Source of the DNA: Candidatus Woesearchaeota archaeon
GTDB lineage: Archaea; Nanoarchaeota; Nanoarchaeia; Woesearchaeales; GW2011-AR4
Assembly (NCBI GenBank): GCA_023259315.1
Contig: JAHFQL010000028.1
Location: 1 to 12,410, forward strand
DNA: 12,410 nucleotides
Direction of reading: 5' to 3'
How positions within the stretch are numbered: position 1 is the stretch's first letter; each line of letters begins with the position of its first letter. Below, in pieces: positions 1 through 6,072 of the stretch. A model generated the notes under the pieces. The model saw nothing but the letters and a program-made list of their open reading frames with translations, searched no databases and was not told where the DNA came from. The position numbers and the translations under genes were made by a program.

Positions 1-2
1 AC

Positions 3-53
3 CAGAGCTTGGATGCCCTATTGAAAGGCAGAATAGAGAAAGCTAGGAAGTAA
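3..53 (+). CDS. C-terminal tail of a protein, probably ribosomal protein uS12 (partial, cut by window edge)
   Basis: An open frame enters from the left edge and ends at a TAA, giving the last 16 residues QSLDALLKGRIEKARK. A basic tail with a short hydrophobic stretch followed by a glycine and charged residues resembles the end of archaeal uS12. In many archaeal str operons uS12 lies directly before uS7, which is found here a little downstream. The assignment rests on position and a very short tail, so it is inference; any other basic protein could end this way. Confidence 0.45.
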   Translation, partial: QSLDALLKGRIEKARK

Positions 54-147
54 TTGAAAATTTTTTTATTAAGATTAAAAATTCAAAATTAAAATCAATA
101 AAAATAATCAAAAAAATCAAAAAGAAAAAGAGTGATGGAGAAATAAA

Positions 148-507
148 ATGGCAGAGACAATTCAATTAAGAACTTTAAGAGGCAGTTTACCAAATTTGGA
201 AGCAACTGTAAGCGAGGTAGCCTCTGCACTTCATATGAGAATATGGACGGCGGCTCCCCAAGACATTAAACAATTAGAGGATAGAGTTAAAGAATTAAGT
301 GCTCATGTAAAAAAAACCGAAGGACAACCCCAAACTACAATAATTCCAGATAGTATTGCCGGGATTTATAATATTGTCTTAGAGACTATAAGAATTTTAA
401 GGACTAACGAGACTTATTATAAATTAATAGGACATTACATAAGGTCAGAGGAACAGCGTCGAGAAGATTTTAGGTATATGTTACAACATTGGGAAGAAGG
501 GCTTTAA
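148..507 (+). CDS. Hypothetical 119-residue protein between the uS12 tail and uS7
   Basis: I do not recognise this protein. It is hydrophilic and probably mostly helical: residues 40-60 are rich in Lys, Glu and Gln and could form a short coiled coil, and the C-terminal third (about 85-119) is rich in Arg, Glu and aromatic residues. No signal peptide, membrane segment or metal motif is visible. The ATG at 148 is supported by a ribosome binding site: GTGATGGAG lies at 132-140, seven bases before the start, and matches the archaeal anti-SD well. This is unusual here, because most genes in the window lack one. An AT-rich spacer of about 95 bases separates it from the upstream gene. It interrupts the usual uS12-uS7 neighbourhood, so it may be a lineage-specific insertion. 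Function unknown. Confidence 0.7.
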   Translation: MAETIQLRTLRGSLPNLEATVSEVASALHMRIWTAAPQDIKQLEDRVKELSAHVKKTEGQPQTTIIPDSIAGIYNIVLETIRILRTNETYYKLIGHYIRSEEQRREDFRYMLQHWEEGL

Positions 508-524
508 CTGAAAGTCCCGACGGG
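499..524 (+). other. Hairpin spanning the stop codon of the 119-residue gene, with an alternative hairpin
   Basis: GGGCTTT (499-505) can pair with AAAGTCCC (511-518) through seven base pairs with one bulged T, loop AACTG. The same CCC (516-518) can instead pair with GGG (522-524) across a GAC loop, so the two hairpins exclude each other. This could be a weak 3' end structure or part of the larger folded spacer just downstream. No U-tract follows, so a simple terminator is unlikely. Confidence 0.4.
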
Positions 525-550
525 TCCATTACAATCATTTTGTTAAAATA

Positions 551-648
551 ATTCCGAGGCGGAGAGGCTGTTGCAAATAATATTTGTAAATAAAACATTA
601 ATTGCCTTTGCCGCCGAGTGTAACATTTTGTGTCTGCAGGCACGGAAT
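551..648 (+). ncRNA. Strongly folded RNA element in the spacer before uS7
   Basis: ATTCCG (551-556) pairs with CGGAAT (643-648) and closes a domain. Inside it GGCGG (558-562) pairs with CCGCC (611-615), and AGAGGC (563-568) pairs with GCCTTT (604-609), separated only by one bulged G (610), giving an 11-bp arm. That arm holds a nested hairpin, TTGCAAAT (571-578) with ATTTGTAA (582-589), loop AAT. The segment 616-642 forms a third branch without a clear long stem. The paired arms are GC-rich against very AT-rich surroundings. It may be an independent small RNA, a structured 3' region of the upstream mRNA, or a control element for uS7. A TATA-like TTTAAAA (663-669) just before uS7 would leave it outside a leaderless uS7 message. 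It matches no tRNA, 5S, SRP or box H/ACA pattern that I could find. Confidence 0.6.
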
Positions 649-691
649 GAAAATAAAAATAATTTAAAAAATAAAATTTTCAAATCAAAAA

Positions 692-1291
692 ATGTCAGAA
701 ATAAAAGCCTTTAACAGATGGGACATGGCAGGAATAAAAGTGGATGATTTAGGGCTGCAATATTACATTACCTTGAACCCCAAGATCGTCCCAAAAACAG
801 GGGCAAGGTACGCTGGAAATAAATTCTACAAAAGCAAGGTATTCATTGTTGAAAGACTAATAAACAAACTGATGGTGCCTGGCCATAAAGGCAAGAAACA
901 TTTTAAGACAAGCTATCACATCACAGGCAAGGTTAACACGGCTTTTGGCATTGTTGAAGACACTTTCAAACAGATTGAAAAAACCACAAAAGAGAACCCA
1001 ATAAAAGTTTTTGTAAAGGCGCTTGAAAATGCTGCCCAAAGGGAAGAAATAATCACAATTGAGTACGGCGGCGCAAGGTATCCGAAAGCGGTTGAATGCT
1101 CTCCCCAAAGAAGGGTTGACTTGGCATTAAGGTACATGACAGAGGGCGCCTATCACAAAACTTTCAACACAAAAAAATCCATTGTCAGCAGCTTGGCAGA
1201 GGAAATAATCAATGCCTACAGATTAAGCAGCGCCTCGAATGCGATAGCAAAGAAGCTTGAGATAGAAAGGCAGTCGGATAGTTCCAGATAA
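692..1291 (+). CDS. rps7: 30S ribosomal protein uS7 (archaeal type)
   Basis: uS7 binds the 3' major domain of 16S rRNA, nucleates assembly of the small-subunit head and lines the E site. The 199-residue length is normal for archaeal uS7 (longer than the bacterial ~156). Recognisable segments are the N-terminal lead-in with the invariant-looking FNRWD, the central KVFIVERLINKLM, the NPIKVFVKALENAAQREE helix, the beta-hairpin region ARYPKAVECSPQRRVDLALR, and the C-terminal SIVSSLAEEIINAYR helix. The start at 692 has no SD; a TATA-like TTTAAAA (663-669) is centred about 26 bases upstream, compatible with a leaderless transcript. The expected downstream partner EF-2 (fusA) is absent; a DUF1059 gene follows instead. 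Identification is firm. Confidence 0.96.
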   Translation: MSEIKAFNRWDMAGIKVDDLGLQYYITLNPKIVPKTGARYAGNKFYKSKVFIVERLINKLMVPGHKGKKHFKTSYHITGKVNTAFGIVEDTFKQIEKTTKENPIKVFVKALENAAQREEIITIEYGGARYPKAVECSPQRRVDLALRYMTEGAYHKTFNTKKSIVSSLAEEIINAYRLSSASNAIAKKLEIERQSDSSR

Positions 1292-1301
1292 ATCAATAAA
1301 C

Positions 1302-1309
1302 TTTATAAA
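1302..1309 (+). promoter_or_regulatory. TATA box (TTTATAAA) before the DUF1059 gene
   Basis: TTTATAAA sits in the short gap after uS7, about 37 bases before the ATG at 1343. Transcription would start near 1331, leaving a leader of about a dozen bases that contains the GGGGTGG ribosome binding site. This separates the gene from uS7 as its own unit. Confidence 0.5.
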
Positions 1310-1342
1310 TCCTAAATTATAAATTTAATTGGGGTGGAAAAT

Positions 1343-1522
1343 ATGACGAGAAAAGTAGCAGATTGCAGGATGATTCCGAGCGAGAAAGGCTGCACGCTTA
1401 CAATCGCTGGAACAGAGGATGAAGTTATGAGAGTTGCAGTCAGGCATGCGGTACACGAGCACGGGCACAAAGACAGCCCTGAACTGAGAAAGCAGATTAA
1501 GGGAATGCTTAAGGATGAATAA
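1343..1522 (+). CDS. DUF1059 family small protein
   Basis: A 59-residue protein that fits the DUF1059 pattern: a Cys near the N-terminus (VADCRM), a second Cys after a short basic loop (KGCTLTIAG), then an acidic helix EDEVMRVAVRHAVHEHGH followed by charged residues. The His-rich HAVHEHGHKD stretch is typical of the family, whose function is not known. I chose ATG 1343 over the in-frame GTG at 1334 because GGGGTGG (1331-1337) then serves as a ribosome binding site at normal spacing; the GTG lies inside that site. It probably has its own promoter in the gap after uS7. Confidence 0.8.
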   Translation: MTRKVADCRMIPSEKGCTLTIAGTEDEVMRVAVRHAVHEHGHKDSPELRKQIKGMLKDE

Positions 1523-1553
1523 TTATTTTTAATAAAATTATTGGGATGTTTTC

Positions 1554-1970
1554 ATGAGAACTTGGATTAAAGCCTTGCTGATAACTATTACTATTGGCAT
1601 TCCGGCTTTTATTTTGGGCCCAATATTATGGACACAATCTCCAGATATAAAACCAACATCTGCTCAGCTTCCATTTTTTATATTTCTTTCAGTTATTGAA
1701 TCTGCAATTTTTGGCCTTGGAATAGCATTCATATTTTTTGGATGGCCTTTGGTCAAGAAAATATCTAAATCAAGAAATCTTTCTATAGCAGCATTTGTCT
1801 CGCTTTCATGGCTTCTTGTATCATGGTGGCCGCATGACAATTTCCATATACACAACGGAATGAACGCGCAAGGCCTGCTCTATATCGATTACACATTCCA
1901 TGTTACAATAATAATCGCGTCTTTAATTTTAACATATTATTTTATTTACTCGCTTAAAAATAAGATTTAA
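1554..1970 (+). CDS. Small integral membrane protein, function unknown
   Basis: The 138-residue protein is almost entirely membrane-embedded. Four hydrophobic segments are visible, at about residues 6-25, 40-64, 77-93 and 110-132. A positively charged loop (KKISKSRN) lies between segments 2 and 3. After the third segment comes a short loop with several His and Trp residues, WWPHDNFHIHNGMN, which could bind a metal or a quinone-like ligand, but I know of no family that proves this. It starts 31 bases after the DUF1059 stop and ends 25 bases before the endonuclease IV gene, so the three may be co-transcribed. Confidence 0.75.
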   Translation: MRTWIKALLITITIGIPAFILGPILWTQSPDIKPTSAQLPFFIFLSVIESAIFGLGIAFIFFGWPLVKKISKSRNLSIAAFVSLSWLLVSWWPHDNFHIHNGMNAQGLLYIDYTFHVTIIIASLILTYYFIYSLKNKI

Positions 1971-1995
1971 AAACAATTAAATTTTTCTTTTTTCC

Positions 1996-2826
1996 ATGAA
2001 AGAACTATTATTCGGCACCGCGGGCATTCCCTTGAGCGCGAATCCTAGGACAACAGCTGATGGAATCAGGCATGTCAGGAATCTCGGACTTGGCGCAATG
2101 GAGATGGAGTTTGTGCATAGCATCAATATTTCAAAGGAAAAATCTCCTGAAATAAGGAAAACTGCTGAGGAAAACAAGATTGTTTTGACGTGCCATGCCC
2201 CATATTACATAAACCTAAATTCTTTGGAAAATGCCAAAGTAAAAGCGAGCATTGACAGGATAATAAATTCCGCAAGAATAACAAATCTTTGCGGCGGTTA
2301 CAGTGTTGCTTTTCACTCGGGATTTTACATGGGGCAGGACCCAAAAAAAGTTTATAAAATAATAAAAGAAAACCTAAAAGAAATAATAACAACATTAAAT
2401 AAAGAAAATAATAACATCTGGATAAGGCCGGAGACTACCGGAAAGGAAACACAATTCGGCAATGTAGATGAAATTCTTCAATTAAGCCAGGAATTTTATA
2501 ACGTGATGCCCTGCGTTGATTTTGCGCATTTCCATGCAAGGACTAACGGAAAATTTAATACATATGGCGAATTTGCAAGCATTTTGGAGAAGATAGAAAA
2601 AGCCCTTGGCAAAAAAGGCCTTGAGAATATGCACATTCACATTACAGGAATTGCGTACGGCCCAAAAGGCGAGAAAAATCACCTGAACTTGAAGGAATCT
2701 GATTTAAAATACCAGGAATTAGTAAAAGCATTGAAAGATTTTGATGTTAAGGGGGTTGTTATTTCTGAAAGCCCCAACATTGAAGGAGATGCGATGATGA
2801 TGAAGAAAATTTTTGAGAAATTATGA
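1996..2826 (+). CDS. nfo: Endonuclease IV (AP endonuclease, TIM barrel)
   Basis: Endonuclease IV cuts the DNA backbone 5' of abasic sites in base excision repair, using a three-zinc centre in a TIM barrel. At 276 residues it is the usual size. Candidate metal ligands are in order: His67 (TCHAPY), His107 (AFHSGF), Glu146 (RPETTGK), Asp175 and His178 (CVDFAHFH), His213 or His215 (MHIHITG), His229 (KNHL) and Glu258 (SESPN). The Asp that pairs with the late His in E. coli Nfo is Asn228 here, as far as the alignment by eye shows; archaeal members vary at this point. The early GTAGIP strand is also typical. The 3' end faces a minus-strand glycosidase remnant whose open frame runs antisense into this gene. 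Confidence 0.92.
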   Translation: MKELLFGTAGIPLSANPRTTADGIRHVRNLGLGAMEMEFVHSINISKEKSPEIRKTAEENKIVLTCHAPYYINLNSLENAKVKASIDRIINSARITNLCGGYSVAFHSGFYMGQDPKKVYKIIKENLKEIITTLNKENNNIWIRPETTGKETQFGNVDEILQLSQEFYNVMPCVDFAHFHARTNGKFNTYGEFASILEKIEKALGKKGLENMHIHITGIAYGPKGEKNHLNLKESDLKYQELVKALKDFDVKGVVISESPNIEGDAMMMKKIFEKL

Positions 2827-3398
2827 GTGGACGGATTAAAATTAGATCCTAGCTTATAACAGTTTTTCTGTATTATTCCTAATTCTTGCCCAGCCCTTAG
2901 ATAAAGTGATGCGCTTGCCATAAAATTAACAGCTCCTCTTCCTTCACCAGTATTGGGATCATACCATTCTCTGAATCCTTTTAGTTTTTCTGTCCAGACA
3001 TTGAAAGATTCTCTAGCCAGATCTATCTCACCCATCTTATTTAAGGCAAGAATAATATGCCCCGTAGCCCATGGCCATATCGTGCTATAATGATCAACTC
3101 GAATATTTTTTCTCCTAACCTTTCTGCTTTGCGAAGAGAGATAGTGGTCATTTATTTTGAATCCGAAATCAGTGTTTGATATTTCGCGGAACTTTGATGC
3201 AATGCTCCCATATTGACTCGAATCGGCAACACCATATAATACAGCAAGGGCTTGTCCAAATGCATCAAAACCTTCAGTGTCTGTATGGTCTGCATGGTAT
3301 GTGCCTCTCCAAAATTGATCATTAATCTTTTGCTTGAGCTGATCAGCCTCAGCACTAGACCCTAATGTCTGGATTTTAAGGCAGAAATAATTTATGTC
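2827..3398 (-). pseudogene. C-terminal fragment of a six-hairpin glycosidase (amylo-alpha-1,6-glucosidase/GH15-like)
   Basis: Read on the minus strand from 3398, an open frame gives about 190 residues that look like the last part of an (alpha/alpha)6-barrel glycosidase. Recognisable pieces are FGQALAVLYGV, DHYSTIWPWATGHIILAL, LARESFNVWTEKLKGFREWY and the final helix ASASLYLRAGQELG. This is the layout of glycogen-debranching and related alpha-glucosidases. The frame begins just after an in-frame TAA (3401-3399) and has no ATG until 3035, so the N-terminal barrel and catalytic residues are missing. Past the homology the frame continues, without its own stop, antisense through the end of the endonuclease IV gene to 2679. 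I read it as a decayed remnant; a frameshift or assembly error is possible, but no matching N-terminal half lies upstream. Confidence 0.6.
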
Positions 3399-3709
3399 TT
3401 ATCATAAACTCTGCCCCTGTGGTCAATGACCTGAACCAATAGAACATTGTTCTTAAAATCAACATTATAGTCTATAAGGAATCCTAAATCTGAATATTGA
3501 GAGCCAAAATCTAAATATTCCAATTCTTCAGGCTTTGTGTTCCTAACCTCTTCCTCTATCTCCTCATTCAATTCTTTTAAGTTATAAGGAGATATCCTTA
3601 GTTTCTGAAAATGCATTCCAATACTTTTATGAATAACATCTTCAAATGCAGTCTTAGAATAAGTTTTAGATAACCACAATTTAATATACAAATTTGTGAG
3701 TATTTCCAT
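3392..3709 (-). CDS. Hypothetical 105-residue protein
   Basis: I do not recognise this protein. The N-terminal half is probably helical and basic-aromatic; residues 44-60 are very acidic (LKELNEEIEEEVRNTKPEELE); the C-terminal part alternates hydrophobic and polar residues as in beta strands (FLIDYNVDF, NVLLVQVIDHRGRVY). It starts at ATG 3709 with no SD, and a TATA-like TTTATATATT (3740-3731) is centred about 26 bases upstream, so it could be leaderless. Its stop overlaps the first codons of the glycosidase fragment in a different frame, but it does not look like the missing half of that enzyme. Confidence 0.55.
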   Translation of the reverse strand: MEILTNLYIKLWLSKTYSKTAFEDVIHKSIGMHFQKLRISPYNLKELNEEIEEEVRNTKPEELEYLDFGSQYSDLGFLIDYNVDFKNNVLLVQVIDHRGRVYDKT

Positions 3710-3730
3710 ATAAAACCGAGGATTAGATTT

Positions 3731-3740
3731 AATATATAAA
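3731..3740 (-). promoter_or_regulatory. TATA box for the 105-residue gene
   Basis: TTTATATATT on the minus strand is centred about 26 bases before the ATG at 3709, the spacing expected if transcription starts at the start codon. It lies directly behind the 3' end of tRNA-iMet. Confidence 0.45.
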
Positions 3741-3778
3741 AATAGCGGGAGGAAGATTTGAACTTCCGACCTATGGGT

Positions 3779-3792
3779 GCCTCCGAAATGCT
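3779..3792 (-). other. tRNA-iMet intron 3, position 37/38 (14 nt)
   Basis: This very short intron, AGCATTTCGGAGGC, sits at the canonical site behind the anticodon. The central helix is CTC(A) with (G)GAG, three pairs and an A-G mismatch. The bulges are TA|A and GC|A. Only a tiny internal loop remains inside the intron, so the BHB is relaxed. Confidence 0.83.
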
Positions 3793-3800
3793 TATGAGCC

Positions 3801-3829
3801 TTCCGCTTCCATCAGAAATCTGATGAAAT
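3801..3829 (-). other. tRNA-iMet intron 2, position 29/30 (29 nt)
   Basis: It splits the 5' strand of the anticodon stem (ATG|GG). The body is a nine-pair hairpin, TTTCATCAG with CTGATGGAA, loop ATTT, one G-U pair. The central helix CCGA/GCGG has three pairs and an A-G mismatch. The bulges TG|A and AA|G fit the cleavage rule. Confidence 0.87.
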
Positions 3830-3847
3830 CATCGGGCACTCCTGGCT

Positions 3848-3878
3848 CTTAGGTCTACGGTCAATTAAGGCCGCAAAA
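3848..3878 (-). other. tRNA-iMet intron 1, position 13/14 (31 nt)
   Basis: It lies in the D-arm. It has an ideal bulge-helix-bulge: T8-A9-G10-G11 pairs with CCTA (3853-3850) as the four-base helix; the bulges are GC|T and AG|A, cut after the second base as the archaeal splicing endonuclease does. The intron body adds a seven-pair hairpin plus one mismatch around loop TTAATT. Confidence 0.88.
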
Positions 3879-3915
3879 GCCCTATCCCGCTATGCTATTT
3901 GAGAATAAAAGTCGC

Positions 3916-3923
3916 TTTATAAA
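3916..3923 (-). promoter_or_regulatory. TATA box of tRNA-iMet
   Basis: TTTATAAA lies 25-32 bases upstream of the tRNA 5' end at 3891, the normal distance for an archaeal TATA box in front of a stable RNA gene. Confidence 0.7.
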
Positions 3924-3951
3924 CGTTGCTGAAAAAAATAAAAATTGTTTC

Positions 3952-4176
3952 TTAAATAACTTTATTTTGCAATTCTCCAAAAGGTTTGCTATAAACAGTA
4001 ACGAAGTCTCCTCTTTGGCTGTAACATCTTTGAGGAACAATTAAGCCAGTTCCAGCAAGAATTACAGTTCCTTCAGTCAGAAAACCATTCTTGATCTCTA
4101 TTCTTTTTGATGGAGGAACATTACCTCCGAATTCTCTGAGAAATTTTAAAATCTTTGGGAACAACAAGAGCCGCAT
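3952..4176 (-). pseudogene. C-terminal continuation of the frameshifted gene
   Basis: This frame overlaps the end of the preceding frame and continues it. Joining ALVVPKDFKIS with REFGGNVPPSKRIEI by skipping one base near 4140 gives a natural sequence of roughly 345 residues in total. The piece ends in strand-forming segments (GTVILAGTGLIVP, DFVTVYSKPF). Its own ATG at 4176 encodes residues that merely shadow the upstream frame, so it is unlikely to be a separate gene. No classic slippery heptamer is evident; a one-base insertion in the genome or an assembly error is simpler than programmed shifting. Confidence 0.55.
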
Positions 4177-4996
4177 GCCCTAATGTTGAAGAATTCACAG
4201 GGTAAAATGCATCGCCTTTGTAGCCCAGCGCAATAAATCTTCCGAATCCTTCTTTCATTTCTCTTGGCAGCCATCCTGAATGAGTGCCTCGATTGTAAGT
4301 GTCTCCGCTGCTTAACAACTGCATTGCTAAAACATAACTTGCCATAAATTTGGAATCATTAAATGATGCGCTGAACACAGGATGATTTAGCCAGTCGATT
4401 CCATTAAAATTTCCGCCTCTTGATGCAAGATAGTCAGAATATTGGATTTTAGAATATGCTCCTTCAACAATTCTTCTTAATGCATCATTGTTAAACCTAA
4501 TTCCGCCGTCAGATAACTCCCCATCCAATGAACTGGCAAGTTCTAAATTATTGCTAAATGGATTTCCATTGTAAAAAAATACGTGCTCTTTTCCATCAGT
4601 TCCTTTTGCCCGAACCATGCTGGTGGAAGAAGTTAATCTATGATTCCACTCAACGTATTCTTTGGGGTGTACTCTCGTGGAAGTTCCAATATGATCTCCT
4701 GCATCATCTAATTTTTCTTCAGAGAGTCTATTGCGCCTTGCATCATCAATTAGCATCTTTATTTTAGATGTGCCTCTTTCAATAAACATTTGAAAAGGTG
4801 AAACTCTTATTTCTGCTATTTCCCTCAGAGTTGCTATCCTCTCAGAATTAGGATCGCATGATTGAAATAATTCGCTTTGGCTGTCGGCATGAATTATTCT
4901 TCCAGTATACCCTTCTTGCGCAGATAGTTTTTCAAACATACGGACATATGCCGAAATAATCTTTTCTAAATTTTCTGTTTCATTAATTTTTATCAC
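4121..4996 (-). CDS. Hypothetical protein, N-terminal part of a frameshifted gene
   Basis: I do not recognise this protein. The 291-residue frame starts at GTG 4996 with no SD; TATA-like ATTTATATAT (5030-5021) lies about 29 bases upstream. It is a soluble, mixed alpha/beta protein with no membrane segment or signal peptide. Visible regions are an N-terminal helical part, an acidic-basic middle (residues 75-105), and a Gly/Ser/Asn-rich second half with repeated aromatic residues. The C-terminus after ALVVPKDFKIS looks unnatural (QRIRR, then stop). A +1 shift there leads into a frame that continues smoothly for about 60 more residues. It is divergent from the Lrp-type regulator gene and shares an AT-rich promoter region with it. 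Function unknown. Confidence 0.6.
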   Translation of the reverse strand: MIKINETENLEKIISAYVRMFEKLSAQEGYTGRIIHADSQSELFQSCDPNSERIATLREIAEIRVSPFQMFIERGTSKIKMLIDDARRNRLSEEKLDDAGDHIGTSTRVHPKEYVEWNHRLTSSTSMVRAKGTDGKEHVFFYNGNPFSNNLELASSLDGELSDGGIRFNNDALRRIVEGAYSKIQYSDYLASRGGNFNGIDWLNHPVFSASFNDSKFMASYVLAMQLLSSGDTYNRGTHSGWLPREMKEGFGRFIALGYKGDAFYPVNSSTLGHAALVVPKDFKISQRIRR

Positions 4997-5020
4997 TTAT
5001 TAGTAATTATTAATAATACA

Positions 5021-5030
5021 ATATATAAAT
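5021..5030 (-). promoter_or_regulatory. TATA box of the GTG-start hypothetical gene
   Basis: ATTTATATAT on the minus strand is centred about 29 bases before GTG 4996. Between them is the perfect palindrome ATTATTAATAAT (5006-5017), which could be an operator for the divergently encoded Lrp-type regulator. Confidence 0.4.
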
Positions 5031-5062
5031 TTTATGGATTAGATTTCACCAAAAACAGAAAA

Positions 5063-5076
5063 TTTTATATATAAAA
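5063..5076 (+). promoter_or_regulatory. TATA box within a 14-bp palindrome, Lrp-type gene
   Basis: TTTTATATATAAAA is a perfect palindrome containing the TATA box, centred 26 bases before ATG 5096. This spacing implies a leaderless mRNA. A palindrome over the TATA box is a plausible autoregulatory site, but that is inference. Confidence 0.5.
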
Positions 5077-5095
5077 CTCAATATTTACCAATAAA

Positions 5096-6067
5096 ATGGC
5101 TCAAGAATTGGATTTATTAGACAAGAAGATTTTATACGAACTTGATTTAAATTCAAGGCAGCCAATTTCTGCTTTGGCCAAGAATTTAAAATCCTCAAGA
5201 GAAACTGTAAATTTCCGGCTAAATCGTCTTGTAAAAAACGGCTACATTAAAAAATTCGTAACAACGCTATACACATCCAACTTGAACAGGTTTTATTATA
5301 AATTATTCTACAAGTTTTATAAAACAACTCCTAAAATAGATAACGAAATAATTGATTTCATAAACAATTATCAAAAAACCGCTTGGTTCGGAACTTTCGA
5401 AGGGCCTTATGACTTAGCTTTCTTGATAATTGCAAAATCTCTTTACGATTTGGATAATTTTCTTATAGAATTCAGAAAATTGTTTGGAGATTACATACTG
5501 GAGCAGGAGATTCATACTCTTACATCAGTGCACAGATTTAATTTGAAATTTTTTTATAAATCAAAAAAAACTTCGCATACACAATACCCAAAGGAATTAA
5601 AAGAAACAAAACTGGATAAAACAGACAAAGAAATTATTAAAGAGCTTGCAAATAATTCCAGAGCATCTGTTTTGTCCTTAGCGCAGAAGCTAAAAGTTGA
5701 TTCGGGAACAATAATATATAGAATCAAAAATTTGAAGGAAAATAAAATTCTTGGGACTTACACTTTATCGGTTGATTTTGATAAATTCAACATGCAACAT
5801 TTTCAAATAAATTTTAAATTGAAAAATAATGAGTCAGTAAATAAAATAATTAACTTCTTTTCCAATCATCCTAATGCTACTTTTGCCACGGTTGCATTTG
5901 GAAAATATGATCTTGCAATTGAGCTGGTTGTTAAGAATAACAAGGAACTAAAATCAATCCTAGATAATCTAAAAGAAGAGTATTCAGGAGAGATTTTAGA
6001 TTATGATACATTCTTGATAACTAAAGAATATGGAATTACTTGGTATCCATATGAGACTGAGAATTAA
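5096..6067 (+). CDS. Lrp/AsnC-type transcriptional regulator with two fused copies
   Basis: The 323 residues hold two consecutive Lrp/AsnC units, whereas ordinary members are about 150 residues. Unit 1 has a winged helix-turn-helix (about residues 8-60, with ISALAKNLKSSRETVNFRLNRLVKNGYI) followed by a ligand-binding-like alpha/beta region (about 65-150). Unit 2 repeats this order: KLDKTDKEIIKELANNSRASVLSLAQKLKVD then TIIYRIKNLKENKI (about 172-218), followed by a second RAM-like region to the end (GKYDLAIELVV matches GPYDLAFLII of unit 1). A linker of about 20 polar residues separates them. Such a protein binds DNA with two unlike reading heads. It is divergent from the unknown gene at 4996 and may control it; this is inference. 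Confidence 0.87.
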   Translation: MAQELDLLDKKILYELDLNSRQPISALAKNLKSSRETVNFRLNRLVKNGYIKKFVTTLYTSNLNRFYYKLFYKFYKTTPKIDNEIIDFINNYQKTAWFGTFEGPYDLAFLIIAKSLYDLDNFLIEFRKLFGDYILEQEIHTLTSVHRFNLKFFYKSKKTSHTQYPKELKETKLDKTDKEIIKELANNSRASVLSLAQKLKVDSGTIIYRIKNLKENKILGTYTLSVDFDKFNMQHFQINFKLKNNESVNKIINFFSNHPNATFATVAFGKYDLAIELVVKNNKELKSILDNLKEEYSGEILDYDTFLITKEYGITWYPYETEN

Positions 6068-6072
6068 TCATA

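Larger units (their letters stand above)
3743..3891 (-). tRNA. Initiator tRNA-Met (CAT) with three introns
   Basis: The acceptor strands AGCGGGA (3891-3885) and TCCCGCT (3750-3744) pair fully, with A73 at 3743, and the T-arm GGAAG-TTCAAAT-CTTCC is intact. Removing three introns gives a 75-nt tRNA. Its exons are 3891-3879, 3847-3830, 3800-3793 and 3778-3743. The spliced D-arm is GGGC, loop AGCCAGGAGT, GCCC, the typical archaeal initiator form. The anticodon arm is ATGGG, loop CTCATAA, CCCAT, followed by variable loop AGGTC. A1-U72 and three consecutive G-C pairs at 29-31/39-41 are hallmarks of initiator tRNA. No CCA is encoded. The introns are at 13/14, 29/30 and 37/38. A TATA box lies 25-32 bases upstream, and a T5 run follows the 3' end. 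Confidence 0.9.

Noticed and set aside
499..648. Possible intron-containing tRNA before uS7, suggested by CCCGACGGG and several stems
   Set aside because: No T-loop GTTCRA motif and no matching 7-bp acceptor pair could be found on either strand.
1334..1342. GTG start for the DUF1059 gene
   Set aside because: The GTG lies inside the GGGGTGG ribosome binding site serving ATG 1343.
3152..3355. 67-residue minus-strand frame
   Set aside because: It is in a different frame from the glycosidase homology covering the same bases and has no family-like sequence.
3743..3891. Readings of the minus-strand tRNA as Arg (TCG), Leu (CAG) or Glu (TTC) with a single intron
   Set aside because: Each left a broken D-arm or variable loop; the three-intron initiator Met reading restores every stem and the archaeal initiator hallmarks.
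4558..4767. 69-residue plus-strand frame inside the unknown minus-strand gene
   Set aside because: It is antisense to a longer frame with better protein character and has no RBS or TATA at suitable distance.
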